Shown here: piece after piece, positions 10,657 through 21,291 of the stretch | Numbering within the stretch: the first letter of the stretch is position 1 | Layout: the number at the start of each line of letters is the position of its first letter | Assembly (NCBI RefSeq): GCF_024323335.1 | Contig: NC_066585.1 | Location: 84,680,614-84,744,613, forward strand | DNA: 64,000 bases | Direction of reading: 5' to 3' | Source: Lathyrus oleraceus | Taxonomy: Eukaryota > Streptophyta > Magnoliopsida > Fabales > Fabaceae | The notes under the pieces: generated by a model | Told to the model about the DNA's origin: nothing | The model's database searches: none | What the model saw: the letters and a program-made list of their open reading frames with translations, nothing else | Program-made: the position numbers and the translations under genes

Positions 10657-11732
10657 TGATCCGCTGTCGCGCGCAGGTCAAAACGAGTGTTTTTCAAAAA
10701 CGTAGTACGACGATAATTTTCACTCGGATATCGTTCTCACAAGGATTCTTGATTATTATTATCCAAAGGTAAATCGAATTAGGGGGGTTGTTTGGTTTGG
10801 TGTTCAATTAAGAAAAAGTGATTATTAAAAGCAATTCTTGAAATAAGCTGTTATGAAATAAGTGATTATGAAATAATTCAATCTACCGATTCAGTTCCTA
10901 CTATCATCGATTAATATAATTTTAATATCCTAAGTGGATTGTCTATTCCTATTTGGAACAAACTCAATGACAAGCGCAATGAAGTTTGTGAGATGTATGA
11001 TCCTATTGTCCGAATTAAGCAAATAGGATAAGTTTTCATGGATTAAACAAACATGATTGATCAGAAACAAAAACGAATTAAGCAAACGTGACGTGCCTAT
11101 GTTAGGATCATACAATCAACCAAATTGAATCAATATATTTCATGCAATCGAATTAAGCATACAAGAACACAAAATATCATTGAAAGGAATTAAACTAAAA
11201 TTAACATTATAATAATCTCAAGTTTTGGAACCTGAATTACGGCAAATCGAATCAGAAGGATTAGTTCTCCATGGAATTCGTACAAGCTTTCAAATTTTCG
11301 TGAATAGTGATGTCGTATACTGTTTTTTGGCTGCTTAGGTTATAGGAAAAGTAGAATAAACCTAATTTGGTCAAAACATAACTCAGGCCCAAACTAAATA
11401 ACCCAACACAAAATATAAATCTAGTGGTGAAGGCTTCAACGGATTTTTCAACCATGCTACAGTCCTAATTAGCTTCTGACTTCTTCATGAAAGTCGTAGC
11501 TCTTTCTCTTAGCTTTCCAACGAATGGTAGCACGCCTTGATCAAATACTCCTAGCTCCAATTATGAATTTATTCGTACAGACTGCTAATGCTGAAAATAA
11601 ACTACGAAAAACAAATAAGTGTAAAAATAAGATAAATTATAAAAATACATTAAAAGGGAAAAATAACCAAACTAAAACATGGAAATGCATAAGTATAAAT
11701 ATAGAAGAATGTGCATTAAAATTCACTGATCA
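10657..11732 (-). repeat. 3' LTR of Athila element B
   Basis: It starts tgatcc and ends tgatca, so the ends form a 5-bp inverted repeat (TGATC...GATCA) with the canonical TG and CA. A purine-rich tract on the minus strand lies directly inside at 11733. The length is 1,076 bp. There is no second copy in the window to compare, so the boundaries are inferred from the termini. Confidence 0.5.
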
Positions 11733-11748
11733 AATTCCCTCACACTTG
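11733..11748 (-). other. Putative polypurine tract of Athila B
   Basis: The minus strand reads CAAGTGTGAGGGAATT directly before the LTR, the position where plus-strand DNA priming would start. Confidence 0.4.
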
Positions 11749-12724
11749 AACTTTTGCACTCTAAGCAAAATTTAAAATAAAACAAAGAAAACACAAACAC
11801 ATCATTAGTTACTCATCCTAGGCTACAAGTCTTCTTCGGTTAAGTTTGCATCGATAGATACTAATCTTGCACACTAAGGATATCGTAGGAACACTAATCC
11901 ACAATTGTGCAGTCATAAACCTCCTGAATACACAAATCAACTCGAATCATGTTATTATGTTAAAGCCTAACTTACTCATTCTTTTCGCTCTTTTTCATTC
12001 AGGCGCAATCACATTAAACCCGTTATCTCCACACACCCATATCAAGGCGATCGGTTAGTGACTCTGATCCTTTTTGTATGGGATTCTAGTACTTACGTGG
12101 CATAACCCTTTGCTTACTCAGTTGTAGTTGTGGGGGATCGAACCGTAATCCGCCCTACCAAGTTCAGCACCAGAAACCGTTGAACCAACTGACAACGAGT
12201 CTTATTTTCAATTTTTTTGAAGGTTCTACATCCATTGGGTTAAGTGACCGGGTGAGGGCACCAAACTTAGAAGGTGCATTTCCCTTTTCTTTTTTTCTTT
12301 TTTCTTTTTCGGAACACTCACTTATATTCATCGGCTTCCCTGCATAAAGTGTGTGTGAGATGGTGCTGACTGCTGAATTAAATTACTCAAGAGCTGTCAG
12401 AGAATGAGAATTTAAGGCTAAAACATAATGAGAATTCGAATCAATTTCCATATGAAGGAGACTTACGGTGTTAAGACGATATCGATCTTGTGAATTTTTC
12501 CCAAGTCTCCGCAAACTAATCTCAAATTAGTCAGTCTATAGCCTAAAACATTCAAGAAGATGCATTTTTTTATTTTTTTATGACTGAAAACAAACAAAAC
12601 ACTAACAAAAACAAGGAAAACAAACGAAACAAATGATTTCCCTCCCCCACACTTGAAATAAGCATTGCCCTCAATGAAAAGACATTAATAATAAAGTAGA
12701 GAGAAGGAAAGAAAGACTCCCTGA
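11749..12724 (-). other. 3' untranslated region of Athila B
   Basis: About 1 kb between the integrase stop and the LTR. There is no env-like frame comparable with the Cyclops one. It contains a tRNA-like block (12127-12205) and a T-rich tract near 12280-12310. Confidence 0.5.
12127..12205 (-). other. tRNA-like pol III promoter block (possible SINE head)
   Basis: On the minus strand a perfect B box GGTTCGATCCC (complement at 12134-12144) follows, at tRNA-like distance, an A-box-like TGTCAGTTGG (complement at 12186-12195). The stretch between does not fold obviously into an anticodon arm, so it is not an intact tRNA gene. It may be a tRNA-derived SINE inserted in element B; no 3' tail was delimited. 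Confidence 0.4.
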
Positions 12725-13630
12725 TCAAGTTGCATGGTAGTTAGGTGCTTTCAAAGAAAGCTCCTCTATGCTGACATATTCAGTCATTGAACTTTCATGG
12801 AATAGCTTCAAGCGCTGCCCATTGACTTTGAAAGTCTTGTTAGTACCTGCACTTTTTATTTCTACTGCACCATAAGGGAAAACATTAGTAATAACAAAAT
12901 GGTCAATCCATTTGGATCGAAGTTTCCTAACCATAAGCTTAAGGCGGGAGTTAAACAGTAAAACCTGTTGGCCCACAGAAAATTCCTTCATAGAAATCAT
13001 TTTATCATGGAAGTGCTTAGTTTTCTCTTTATAAATCCTAGAGCTTTCATAAGCCTCTAGTCTAAGCTCTTCCAGTTGTTGTAATTGGAGTTTTCTTTCA
13101 ATATCTGCTTGTTGCATCTCCAAATTACAACTTTTCACCGCCCAATAAGCACAGTGTTCTATCTCAACAGGAAGATGACATGCCTTACCAAAAACAAGTC
13201 GATAAGGAGACATCCCAATGGGTGTCTTGAAAGCTGTTCTTTGGGCCCAAAGTGCGTCTTCTAGACGACGACTCCAGTCCTTCCTGTTTGGTTGCACCAT
13301 TTTCTCTAAAACCTGTTTGATCTCCCTGTTTGAGATCTCAGCTTGCCCATTAATTTGTGGGTGATATGCAGTAGAGACTTTGTGCACAACTCCATACTTC
13401 CGGAGTAAAGCTTCCATGGTGCGGTTATAGAAATGAGTGCCTTGGTCACTTATGATAGCTCGTGGTATTCCAAACCTGCAAAAGATATTAGACCTGACAA
13501 AATCTGCAACAACTCTAGAATCATTAGTCCTAGTGGGGATAGCTTCCACCCACTTTGAAACATAATCAGCAGCAAGCAAAATGTAAAGGAAACTAAATGA
13601 TACAGGAAATGGGCCCATGAAGTCGACTCC
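12725..13630 (-). pseudogene. Athila B integrase core and C-terminus
   Basis: About 300 residues encode the integrase catalytic core and tail: '[13 protein letters not shown]', '[15 protein letters not shown]' with the second catalytic Asp, '[16 protein letters not shown]' with the catalytic Glu, and a C-terminal '[10 protein letters not shown]' with a GPF/Y-like module. The enzyme would insert element cDNA into the chromosome. The first catalytic Asp lies just downstream of an in-frame TGA at 13631-13633, which replaces the Trp codon expected in F-D-V-W-G (TGG to TGA). The frame is otherwise open to its stop at 12725. Confidence 0.8.
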
Positions 13631-13714
13631 TCATACATCAAATACCTCACAGAAAAGCATAGGCTGCTGAGGCATTTCACTCTTGCGAGTGATGTTTGTA
13701 CCTGCTATCTAGCA

Positions 13715-14206
13715 CTATTTACAAGTGCGGTAAGCCTCATAAGCATCCTTAAAAATAATTGGCCAATAGAAACCTGAATCAAGGACTTTTCGTGTAGTCC
13801 TTTGCGGACCAAAGTGTCCGCCGACTTGAGATGCGTGAGAAAATTTCAAAATGGATTCAATCTCATAGTCGGGGACACATATCCTAATTACCTGATCACT
13901 ACCAAACTTCCAAAGATATGGATCATCCCAAACATAATATTTGGCATCACTCTTGAGTTTGTGAATCTGTGATTTAGATGCACCTGTAGGAAAAACACCA
14001 GCAACAAGAAAATTAACAATGTCAGCAAACCAAGGTGTAATCCCATGCAAAAGAAAAAGCTGCTCATCAGGAAAGTCATCCTGAATAGGAAAAGGATATG
14101 CATCTCTCTCTATCCTGCTCAAGTGGTCAGCCACTAAGTTCTCAGCTCCAGTTTTGTGTTTAATCTCTACATTAAATTCTTGGAGCAACAACATCCACCG
14201 AATCAA
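13715..14206 (-). pseudogene. Athila B RNase H end and integrase zinc-binding domain
   Basis: It encodes '[19 protein letters not shown]' and 'NLVADHLSR' (end of RNase H with its last catalytic Asp), then the chromodomain-free linker '[12 protein letters not shown]', then the integrase HHCC region ('[21 protein letters not shown]'). Stops around 13705-13730 interrupt the CxxC half of the zinc finger. The block is collinear with the Cyclops-like polyprotein. Confidence 0.75.
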
Positions 14207-14221
14207 TCTCGGTTTTGCATC

Positions 14222-15181
14222 TTACTTCTTCAACAAGTACTTTAATGCTGCATGGTCAGTAAAAATAACAACCTTGGAACCTAGCAAATATGATCTGAAT
14301 TGATCAAGAGCAAAAACAATAGTTAGTAGTTCTTTTTTAGTGGTAGTGTAATTTGACTGTGCAGAATCTAAAGTTCTAGAAGCATAGTAAACAACATGGG
14401 CAACCCTGTCAACCCTTTGTGCAAGGACAACCCCACCAACATAATTAGACGCATCACACATAATCTCAAAAGGGTGGGTCCAGTCCGGTGGTTGGATTAT
14501 GGGAGTGGAGGTCAATGCTTTCTTCAAGAAGTCAAACGCTTGTTTGCATTTGTCATCAAAGTTGAAAGTGACATCATTCTTCAACAAGTTTGACAGCGGA
14601 AGAGCTATCTTGCTGAAATCCTTGATGAAACGCCTGCAAAAACCTGCATGACCAAGAAAAGAACGAATCTCGCGAACGCAAGAAGGGTAAGGCAGTGTAG
14701 AAATCACATCTATTTTAGCAGGGTCAACAGAAATTCCCTTTTCTGAAATTATGTGACCCAATACAATTCCCTGATCAACCATAAAGTGGCATTTTTCATA
14801 ATTTAAAACGAGATCAGTTTTGATGCATCTTTCTAAAATCAAGCTTAAACTGCTTAAGCATGCATCAAAAGAGGAACCATAGACAATGAAATCGTCCATA
14901 AAGACTTCCATGCAATTTTCAATGAAATCAGAAAAAATGCTAATCATGCATCACTGGAAAGTGCCAGGAGCATTGCAAAGACCAAAAGGCATCCTATTGT
15001 AAGCAAAAGTATCGAAGGGACAAGTAAAAGTGGTCTTCTCTTGATCTTCCGGTGCAATATGAATCTGAAAGTAACCTGAAAAACCATCAAGAAAACAGTA
15101 ATGTGATTTACCGGCAAGTCGTTCAAGAATTTGGTCAATGAACGGTAAAGGAAAGTGATCCTTTCTCGTAGCCTGGTTCAA
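14222..15181 (-). pseudogene. Athila B reverse transcriptase and RNase H
   Basis: Two frames in the same phase, 14951-15181 and 14222-14947, encode RT and RNase H. RT motifs include 'KDHFPLPFIDQILERL', 'YCFLDGFSGYFQI', 'MPFGLCNAPGTFQ' and the catalytic 'VFMDDFIVYGSS'. RNase H shows 'IMCDASNYVGGVVL', 'ELLTIVFAL' and 'IFTDHAALKYLLKK'. They are separated by one TGA at about 14948-14950, where related elements have Arg, consistent with CGA to TGA. A TAA follows at about 14219-14221. All RT and RNase H catalytic acidic residues I can place are still present. Confidence 0.8.
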
Positions 15182-15245
15182 TCTCCTGTAATCAATATAA
15201 ACTCTCCAGCTGTTCTGAACTCTAGTGGGAACAAGTTCATTCTTT

Positions 15246-15779
15246 TCATTTTTTTACCACTGTGAGTCCTGATTTCTTAGGTACAACCTGCACTGGGCTT
15301 ACCCATTTACTGTCAGAGATAGGATAAATGACACTTGCTTGCAAGAGTTTGGTGACCTCCTTCTTCACAACATCAAGAAGCAAAGGATTAAGCCTCATTT
15401 GGGACTGCCTTACTGTTTTCGCTCCGTCCTCAAGTAATATCCTGTGCATGCACATCGACGGACTAATACCTCGAAGGTCGGCTAATGTCCACCCGATTGC
15501 CTTCTTGTGCTTCTTTAAAACCTGCAAAAGCTTGTCTTCCTGATCGAAATCAAGGTTGGAATAAATAATAACAGGGAGTTTTTCATTAGTCTTCAAATAA
15601 GCGTATTTCAGGTTTTCAGGGAGCTGTTTCAACTCTAAAGACGGGGGTTGCTCGATGGATGGAATGCTTGGGGCAGCCGGGATGTTAAGAGCATCAACTG
15701 CAAAAACAGCTTCATCGGCAACAACTTCACCTGTAGGAAATGTATCAGGCTGCAAGGCAGCACCAATCTCAGCACACAC
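15246..15779 (-). pseudogene. Athila B pre-RT linker and RT N-terminus
   Basis: This frame encodes the conserved linker ('LKQLPENLKYAYL', 'ADLRGISPSMCMHRILLEDG') and the RT start ('VIYPISDSKWVSPVQVVPKK'). It ends at a stop in a run of seven T on the plus strand (15249-15255), beyond which the RT frame continues one phase away. An indel in this homopolymer is the likely cause. Upstream (15780-15895) the plus strand is decayed linker up to the SIRE LTR. Confidence 0.75.
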
Positions 15780-15895
15780 AACACAAAGGTTAATGTCAAT
15801 ACAATCAACACATGAGTAAATATCATCAAAACCAGATAAAGATGGAAAATCAAGTGAAAATAAATCAGAACAAGTGTCCTCTGTAAGAACAAAAT

Positions 15896-16973
15896 TGTTC
15901 TACAACAGATTCCTTGATTTTGATGATAACAAAGGATGAAACCAAAAATGGCACCCTAACGAAAAGTTTCTAAGTGTGCAGGGTTCTAAAGAAAGAAGGA
16001 AGAAATCTGATGATGTCATCAGATACAGAACCAGATCAGATACAAATTATCAGAAGATAAGAAGCATCTGAAGTAGAAACACGTTCAAGAAAGTCTAACT
16101 CTGAGCAAAACAACAAAGTATCAGAAGCATTTGAACAAGAAGTAAGCTCTAGAAGTTCTGACTCTGATCAACGCTATCTCTAAACTCCAGAACTTATCAG
16201 CGCTATCTGAAGAATCCATCAGAATCCAAAAGAGATCAACATCAGAAGCAAGACTCCAAGATTCTCAGATACACGAAGACTCTGATCATGGAATTGCTAA
16301 TTATGAAAGAGTAACGTTAAAGTCAAGTAAAGGTTTGCAAATGGATTTCCTAATACAGAAAGAGACGTTAATCTCCAATTTCAATAAAGAAGATACTATA
16401 TGTGGTAAGTAGTCATTTCAAGGAGAGAAAGTTATCTTGCAAAAGCTATTTAAGTGATGGCGTAAATTCATTTTAATATCCACCAGTTTCAACCACTACT
16501 TCTCTTCTATATAAAGGACTGCAAATCAACATTCAGTACACAATAACACATACAAAGAAAAATCATACTGAAACATCAACGCTCAAGAAAACACTCTTGC
16601 TCTCTAAATCTTCACGAAGCTTTTGCTTATAACGTGAATCACTTTGTTCTTACTATTGTAATATTTGCTTATCTTAGAAGCACTCTAGATTACATAAATC
16701 TTTTATCTATTGTTTGTTTATTTCCTCAAGTGACTCTGTGTAGTCTGTATACTTGAGAGGACTAAGAGATCTTTCTCTTAGACGTTGTTTGTAATCTTTC
16801 AAGATTAGTGGATTAAGTCCTTGTTGAAGGCGAAATCACCTCGGCCGGGTGGACTGGAGTAGCTTTGTGTTATAAGCGAACCAGTATAAAATCATTGTGT
16901 GGTTTTCTTTTTGAAAAAGCGTTTATTTTTCCAAACAATTCAAACCCCCCCTTTCTTGTTTTTCTCACCTTCA
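15896..16973 (+). repeat. 5' LTR of the SIRE element
   Basis: It starts tgttctacaacag and ends ccttca, immediately followed by the PBS. The length is 1,078 bp. The opening ccttgattttgatgataac is typical of legume SIRE LTRs as I remember them. The partner LTR is outside the window. Confidence 0.8.
16508..16515 (+). promoter_or_regulatory. TATA box of the SIRE LTR
   Basis: TATATAAA followed by gg lies about 613 bp into the LTR. The predicted transcript start is about 16540, which would give a U3 of roughly 640 bp. Confidence 0.6.
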
Positions 16974-16975
16974 AT

Positions 16976-16988
16976 TGGTATCAGAGCT
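16976..16988 (+). other. SIRE primer-binding site (initiator tRNA-Met)
   Basis: TGGTATCAGAGC is complementary to the 3' end of plant initiator tRNA-Met, the usual primer of copia elements. The Cyclops-like element inserted directly after it; the last five bases, gagct, became the target duplication. Confidence 0.85.
16984..16988. repeat. Target site duplication gagct, left copy (Cyclops insertion)
   Basis: gagct precedes the LTR start tgttgaaagg at 16989, and the identical copy at 29208-29212 follows the other LTR. Confidence 0.9.
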
Positions 16989-18487
16989 TGTTGAAAGGAC
17001 AGTTTTGAAGTGTCGGGTTTTTGTTATCGTATCCACAGAGATTGTAAGATATCACTGCCGTTCAATGGTTGAATTAATCTTAACTTATAGTAACACTAGG
17101 GTTTTGGGTTTTAATCAAGTTATCTTGCATACAAAGTAATTAATTGCGGTAAAAGTTACGTTTTGATTAATATGAGAAATATTGTCAGAGTTAGGTTTCA
17201 ATGATTACACTTGCTTTGCATGTTTTTGCACGGTCAACAATATTATAAACTCCTTTAGATGATAAATAATTTCACAAAGTCCTCTCAATGCGTTTCTCTC
17301 GAACACCCATTGTGAGTTTTGTCATTTTGATCCATTGTTTCTCTCGAACACAATCTATCAAAAAGACAACGTTTTGGTTCAACCTTATGGTGAACAAAAT
17401 CATTCGTTACTATCTCTAGCTCACAAACAAGTTTGGATGAAAACCTAGGTCAAGAATCGGTAAACATCTCTCGATCAAATACCAACACAAAGAGTTTTAA
17501 ATAGAAACAAAGTTTTCATCATATATTTACCGTTAAAGAGTTTACATATGAGGATCCTTACATTTACACACAAAGCTTGGAAATCACCTACATCTAACCT
17601 TGACAAATGGAGACTTAGCTACTCATTTTCATGGTAGCTTGGTCGGCAAGTAAGAAAAGAGGGTTGATCAACATCCAAGTCGAATGATCGAAGTTGGATG
17701 GGAATCCACCTTCTTTTTGTGGAAGATGGTTGCTAGATGAAGAGAAATGAAATTAGGGCATAAAATCCCCCACAAAGCAATGCTGTAAAATATCTAAGAG
17801 AAAAGTACAAAAAATGGAAAAGTTGGTAAAAAGTGGTCTAGTGGCACCTGCTACTTATAGACAAGTGCAGAACTGTCACGTTCGCTAGGCGAGCAGAATG
17901 GCTCGCCTAGCGAAGGCCAAAAATGGGCACAAAATGCCCCTGCGCCCAGAGAAAACTGGGCCTGTGGAACTGTCATGTTCGCCTAGCGAACAGACCTTCG
18001 CCTAGCGAAGCACTCGCTTCAACCTTCGCCCCAGCGAGGTTGAAAGGTTTTGCTACTGGAATGCTCGCTGGGGACTCGCTAGAGCCTCGCCTAGCGAGCT
18101 AGTGCTGGCTGCTCATTTCACCAAAACAGACTGAATTCGCTGCCACTTCGCCTTCAGTTCGCCTAGCGAATTAATTAACCAATTTACTGGAGCCTTTCGC
18201 CAGGAGCTCGCCTAGCGAAGGTTTTGCTTCGCCACATCCTCGCCTAGCGAGCTGGCAGATAGAATGCTTGTTTGCTTTGGTTCCTTTGCCAATTTTGTTG
18301 TGTCCTCCTTATCAATTAATTCATGCCTTTCCTGCACAATAATCACACACATCAAAGGCACCAAGCTTGTTTATCAATGTAATGCATTCCATGTAAAATG
18401 AATGTGGTTTTGGCAATTTTAGCAAGGCAAAAGAGTGAAAGATGCCCACATATGATAGCTCAAATAAGCACTTTTGGGCATCTAACA
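16989..18487 (-). repeat. 3' LTR of the Cyclops-like element
   Basis: 1,499 bp from tgttgaaagg to catctaaca. It contains eight copies of TCGC-nnn-GCGA (17881-18250) and a TATA box at 17853-17862 on the minus strand. Confidence 0.92.
17853..18250 (-). promoter_or_regulatory. Putative U3 promoter and inverted-repeat array (3' LTR copy)
   Basis: Minus-strand TCTATAAGTA lies about 20 bp downstream of an array of eight TCGC(CTA/TAG)GCGA motifs, most extended to TTCGC...GCGAA or CTCGC...GCGAG. In the 3' LTR this copy would not normally drive the element itself. Confidence 0.55.
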
Positions 18488-18502
18488 ACTCTCCCCAACT
18501 AG
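18488..18502 (-). other. Polypurine tract of the Cyclops-like element
   Basis: The minus strand reads CTAGTTGGGGAGAGT directly before the 3' LTR. Confidence 0.65.
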
Positions 18503-20019
18503 ATTCTTGCTTGTCCTCAAGCAAAGTATGCCTCTTGAAAGACAAGAGGATTTGCATAAAGAAACAGTTTCTCCGAAGTTGGATAAACGGCTCAAATACA
18601 AGCGAAATCCGCCAATACACGTTTCCAACGGTTTTGAATAAAATAATACATAAGAACTAAAACTTAAGTAGCAATGCAAAATATTTATCTATCTGCAACA
18701 ATACTATTCTGAATGAATCACCCTATCTCTCCTCTTCGAATAAGGATTGAAGATTTAACGCGTTTGCAACCGCGGGAATAATCTCACTCTCTAACAAATA
18801 ATGAAGAAATCAAACAGATTCATACAATGTCTAATAATTATAAGTTGTACTGTGGAAACAAAAAGATCACTAAGGGCTTTTCGGTTGAAGCTTGGTCGGG
18901 TTAACAAACAAGGGACATTTCTAAGGCCATTGAAACGAAAGTGCCGATGCAAAAGAGACATTCACAGTAATATTCACACTACTCGACTTTGTTTCCTTTG
19001 TTTCTTATTTGTAACCTTCACAACACATATTCCACAACTCAACTCTTATTTTTCACTATTTTTCTTCCAAGCAAGCATTCATTTTTTTTTTTTTTTCATT
19101 CTTTCTATTTTTGTTCTTTTCTTTCACATCAAATATACAAAACAGATGTTCATTTTCTACATTTTCTATACATATATTTTTCTATGCTTGCTCGGTTTTT
19201 CTTTTCATTTTCAAAAGCTGTGGTACTTACCAATTCTTTTTCGTTCTCCCCAACTTATTTCTTCCACACCCTAAGTGAATGCTCTTAACTTTTTACGGCA
19301 AAAGAACAATAATCAAGATTTTTCGGGTTGTAAAAAAAACATTTTTGAGATCTCGCTTTATTTCAAGCCGAGATTCAACTGTTCAGGCTCAAAGGGGTTA
19401 ACAAATACTCTCTCTGCTCACAGGTAAGTTGTTTTTGGATGTAGTTGTGCTCGAAAGAAAACAAGTGCCTTAATCATTTCTAATTGCTTCCACAATTTCA
19501 CAATAATAACAGACAAATAATGAATCAAATGAATCAACAAAACTTATTAGACTCCAGCATTTAAGTGTACAATGGAGGTTTCCTCACACTTTGTGGTTTT
19601 AGGTTCTAGATGAAACATTCATTCAATTATGTTGCACAAAGACAATATTCAATTTACCAAAAAGAGTAAAGTTCCTAATGCATTCTAAAATTCTAGCCGA
19701 CGGTAACCATGTACCTTAGCTTCATTCACTTGTTATTCTTATCATTGCCCTCCAAGCTCGGATGCACCTTCATTGGGTACTTCTTGAGGAGCAACCAATC
19801 TAGAAGGGTTTGCCACTCATTCAACCAAAAATTTATTAAACACACAAAATTAACAACAAACATAAATAATATTAACTGAAAAAAATAAAATTTTGTTCGT
19901 GGGGGACAAAACACCCCAATAGTACAACCCATTGGTCAAAATACAAAATTCAAAAGTACAAATAAAAATGCCATAATAAAAACTGAAATACAAAAACAAA
20001 AACTTAACCCACAAAGGGC
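18503..20019 (-). other. 3' untranslated region of the Cyclops-like element
   Basis: About 1.5 kb between the env-like stop and the PPT. It is AT-rich with T-runs around 19080-19100. The plus-strand ORFs at 18801-19288 are low-complexity Phe-rich translations of these runs and are not considered genes. Confidence 0.6.
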
Positions 20020-21225
20020 TCAAGACTCCTCCTCACTACCGGCCTCAGAACCGGTCGCCTCATCATCATCCTCATCATCATCATCAGCTCCCACCCCCTC
20101 AGAATAGACTGGCACGTCCACGGGCCAATTTGCATTAGTCAAAAACTGCTCCCGTGTCATCAAAGCATGTGCACCACTACCCTGCAGCTGCAAACGCTGC
20201 ATCGAGTCGTGCATGTCAATCATAGCCCTCTGCGATGCTGCCATCCACTGGAAATTGTATTCACACGCAGCCCGCAGGTATGGATCGACCCTGGGAGTAG
20301 AAGCACTAGGACCATCAGAAACCCTAGTGCTACCTGAGGCTGCACTGCTGCCGGTGGCCTTAGCTCTGCAGTATTTTGCCACATACCGGTCATCAATAGG
20401 AGCCGGGATCCTAACCTGACCCCGAGACGGAAGTCGCACTCGTGCCTTAATGCACAGGCTCATAATCAAACAAGGGAATGCAAGGGGGCAATTCACCCGA
20501 GCCCCCGACTTCAGTCCGCTCTCTATTACCGTCTTCAGCTCATTGGCAATGATCCTCGCCACATCAATCTCAACATTGGCGAGGATGGAATGTACTAAGT
20601 GTGCCACTGGGATCGGCACAGTAGATGTGTGGGATTTGGGTTGTATGTTGGTCAAAACCAGAAGAAGAATCAGCTGAGCCATGGGAGTCATGTCCTCCCG
20701 ATGATATCTCATAGGAACCCCAGATGGGTTCGGCTCAACTGATTTCCCTGGTAGAAGCAGGGCGGCTGTAATTGCTGGGATATCCTTGTGCAGCCGGAGG
20801 TCAATATGGTACTGGTCTCTCTCATCAGCACCCAGCTGAAGCGGCTCCCCGAGGATTTGGTTGATCGTATCCCTGTCAAAAGGAACTGGCCGACCGGCCA
20901 CTCTAGAGACCCAAGTGAAGGGCTCATCATCATCAGGCAATGCGTTAGCGTAGAACTCCCGCACCGTAGCGATGTCATAGTGTTCCAAGGGATTTATCAA
21001 CCTATCCCATTTCTTAGTATCAATCAACCCGGCAAAACTCCGATACGTGCCCTGTGGGTTGATCAGAAAACGCTTCTCAGGCAAAATGTTTCGCTTCTCC
21101 AAAGCGATGTACCGTGCCGCTTGTTTCGGGCCCACAAACTTGTCGTGGTCGAATTGGATCGGCACGGTTCGTGAAGTAGTTGCCGCTCCCTTTCTTTTCT
21201 TGCCAGCACTTGATCTTGACTCCAT
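20020..21225 (-). CDS. Env-like / putative plant transposon-domain protein of the Cyclops-like element
   Basis: The ORF is open from 21291 (423 codons), but I place the start at the Met codon at 21225, giving 401 residues. A pyrimidine-rich stretch ending TTTTGCAG lies one base upstream of that ATG and looks like a splice acceptor. The protein opens with a basic 'AGKKRKGAA' stretch, then a globular region with 'FVGPKQAARYIALEKRNILPE', 'REFYANALP', 'RPVPFDRDTINQILGEP' and 'LLLVLTNIQPKSH', and ends in an acidic D/E tail. I see no transmembrane segment, signal peptide or cleavage site after this start, so an envelope role is not supported. It resembles the domain catalogued as putative plant transposon protein. 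Its position between pol and the 3' LTR is standard for Athila elements. The function is unknown. Confidence 0.8.
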   Translation of the reverse strand: MESRSSAGKKRKGAATTSRTVPIQFDHDKFVGPKQAARYIALEKRNILPEKRFLINPQGTYRSFAGLIDTKKWDRLINPLEHYDIATVREFYANALPDDDEPFTWVSRVAGRPVPFDRDTINQILGEPLQLGADERDQYHIDLRLHKDIPAITAALLLPGKSVEPNPSGVPMRYHREDMTPMAQLILLLVLTNIQPKSHTSTVPIPVAHLVHSILANVEIDVARIIANELKTVIESGLKSGARVNCPLAFPCLIMSLCIKARVRLPSRGQVRIPAPIDDRYVAKYCRAKATGSSAASGSTRVSDGPSASTPRVDPYLRAACEYNFQWMAASQRAMIDMHDSMQRLQLQGSGAHALMTREQFLTNANWPVDVPVYSEGVGADDDDEDDDEATGSEAGSEEES

Positions 21226-21291
21226 TCTGCAAAACAAGAGATAAAGCAACAAACACGAAACAAACAGATTAGAAATTAAAACATAAATCAA
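21226..21291 (-). other. Candidate 3' splice acceptor before the env-like ORF
   Basis: On the minus strand a T/C-rich run ends in TTTTGCAG at 21227, followed by A and then ATGGAG at 21225. Translated, the run gives a hydrophobic peptide (MIYVLISNLF...) that mimics a signal sequence. Confidence 0.6.

Larger units (their letters stand above)
10657..15895 (-). mobile_element. Athila-lineage element B, 3' half, interrupted by the SIRE element
   Basis: On the minus strand the element runs from the pre-RT linker (15779) through RT, RNase H and integrase to a 3' UTR and a 3' LTR (10657-11732). Protein wording differs enough from both Cyclops and element A to be a third family. Its 5' part (protease, gag, 5' LTR) is cut off by the SIRE LTR at 15896 and should lie beyond the right end of the window. 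Pol carries about five stops and one frameshift, so it is inactive but far less decayed than A. Confidence 0.75.

Noticed and set aside
17881..18250. Regularly recurring short palindromes as a CRISPR-like array
   Set aside because: Repeats are about 11 bp, irregularly spaced and lie inside a plant LTR present in two copies. There are no spacers of constant size and the genome is eukaryotic.
18801..19288. Phe-rich membrane-protein-like ORFs on the plus strand
   Set aside because: They are translations of T-rich 3' UTR sequence antisense to the Cyclops-like element, and two overlapping frames give the same kind of peptide.
21225..21291. Hydrophobic N-terminus of the env-like ORF as a signal peptide or membrane anchor
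   Set aside because: The T/C-rich DNA ends in TTTTGCAG just before an ATG and is better explained as a splice acceptor tract.
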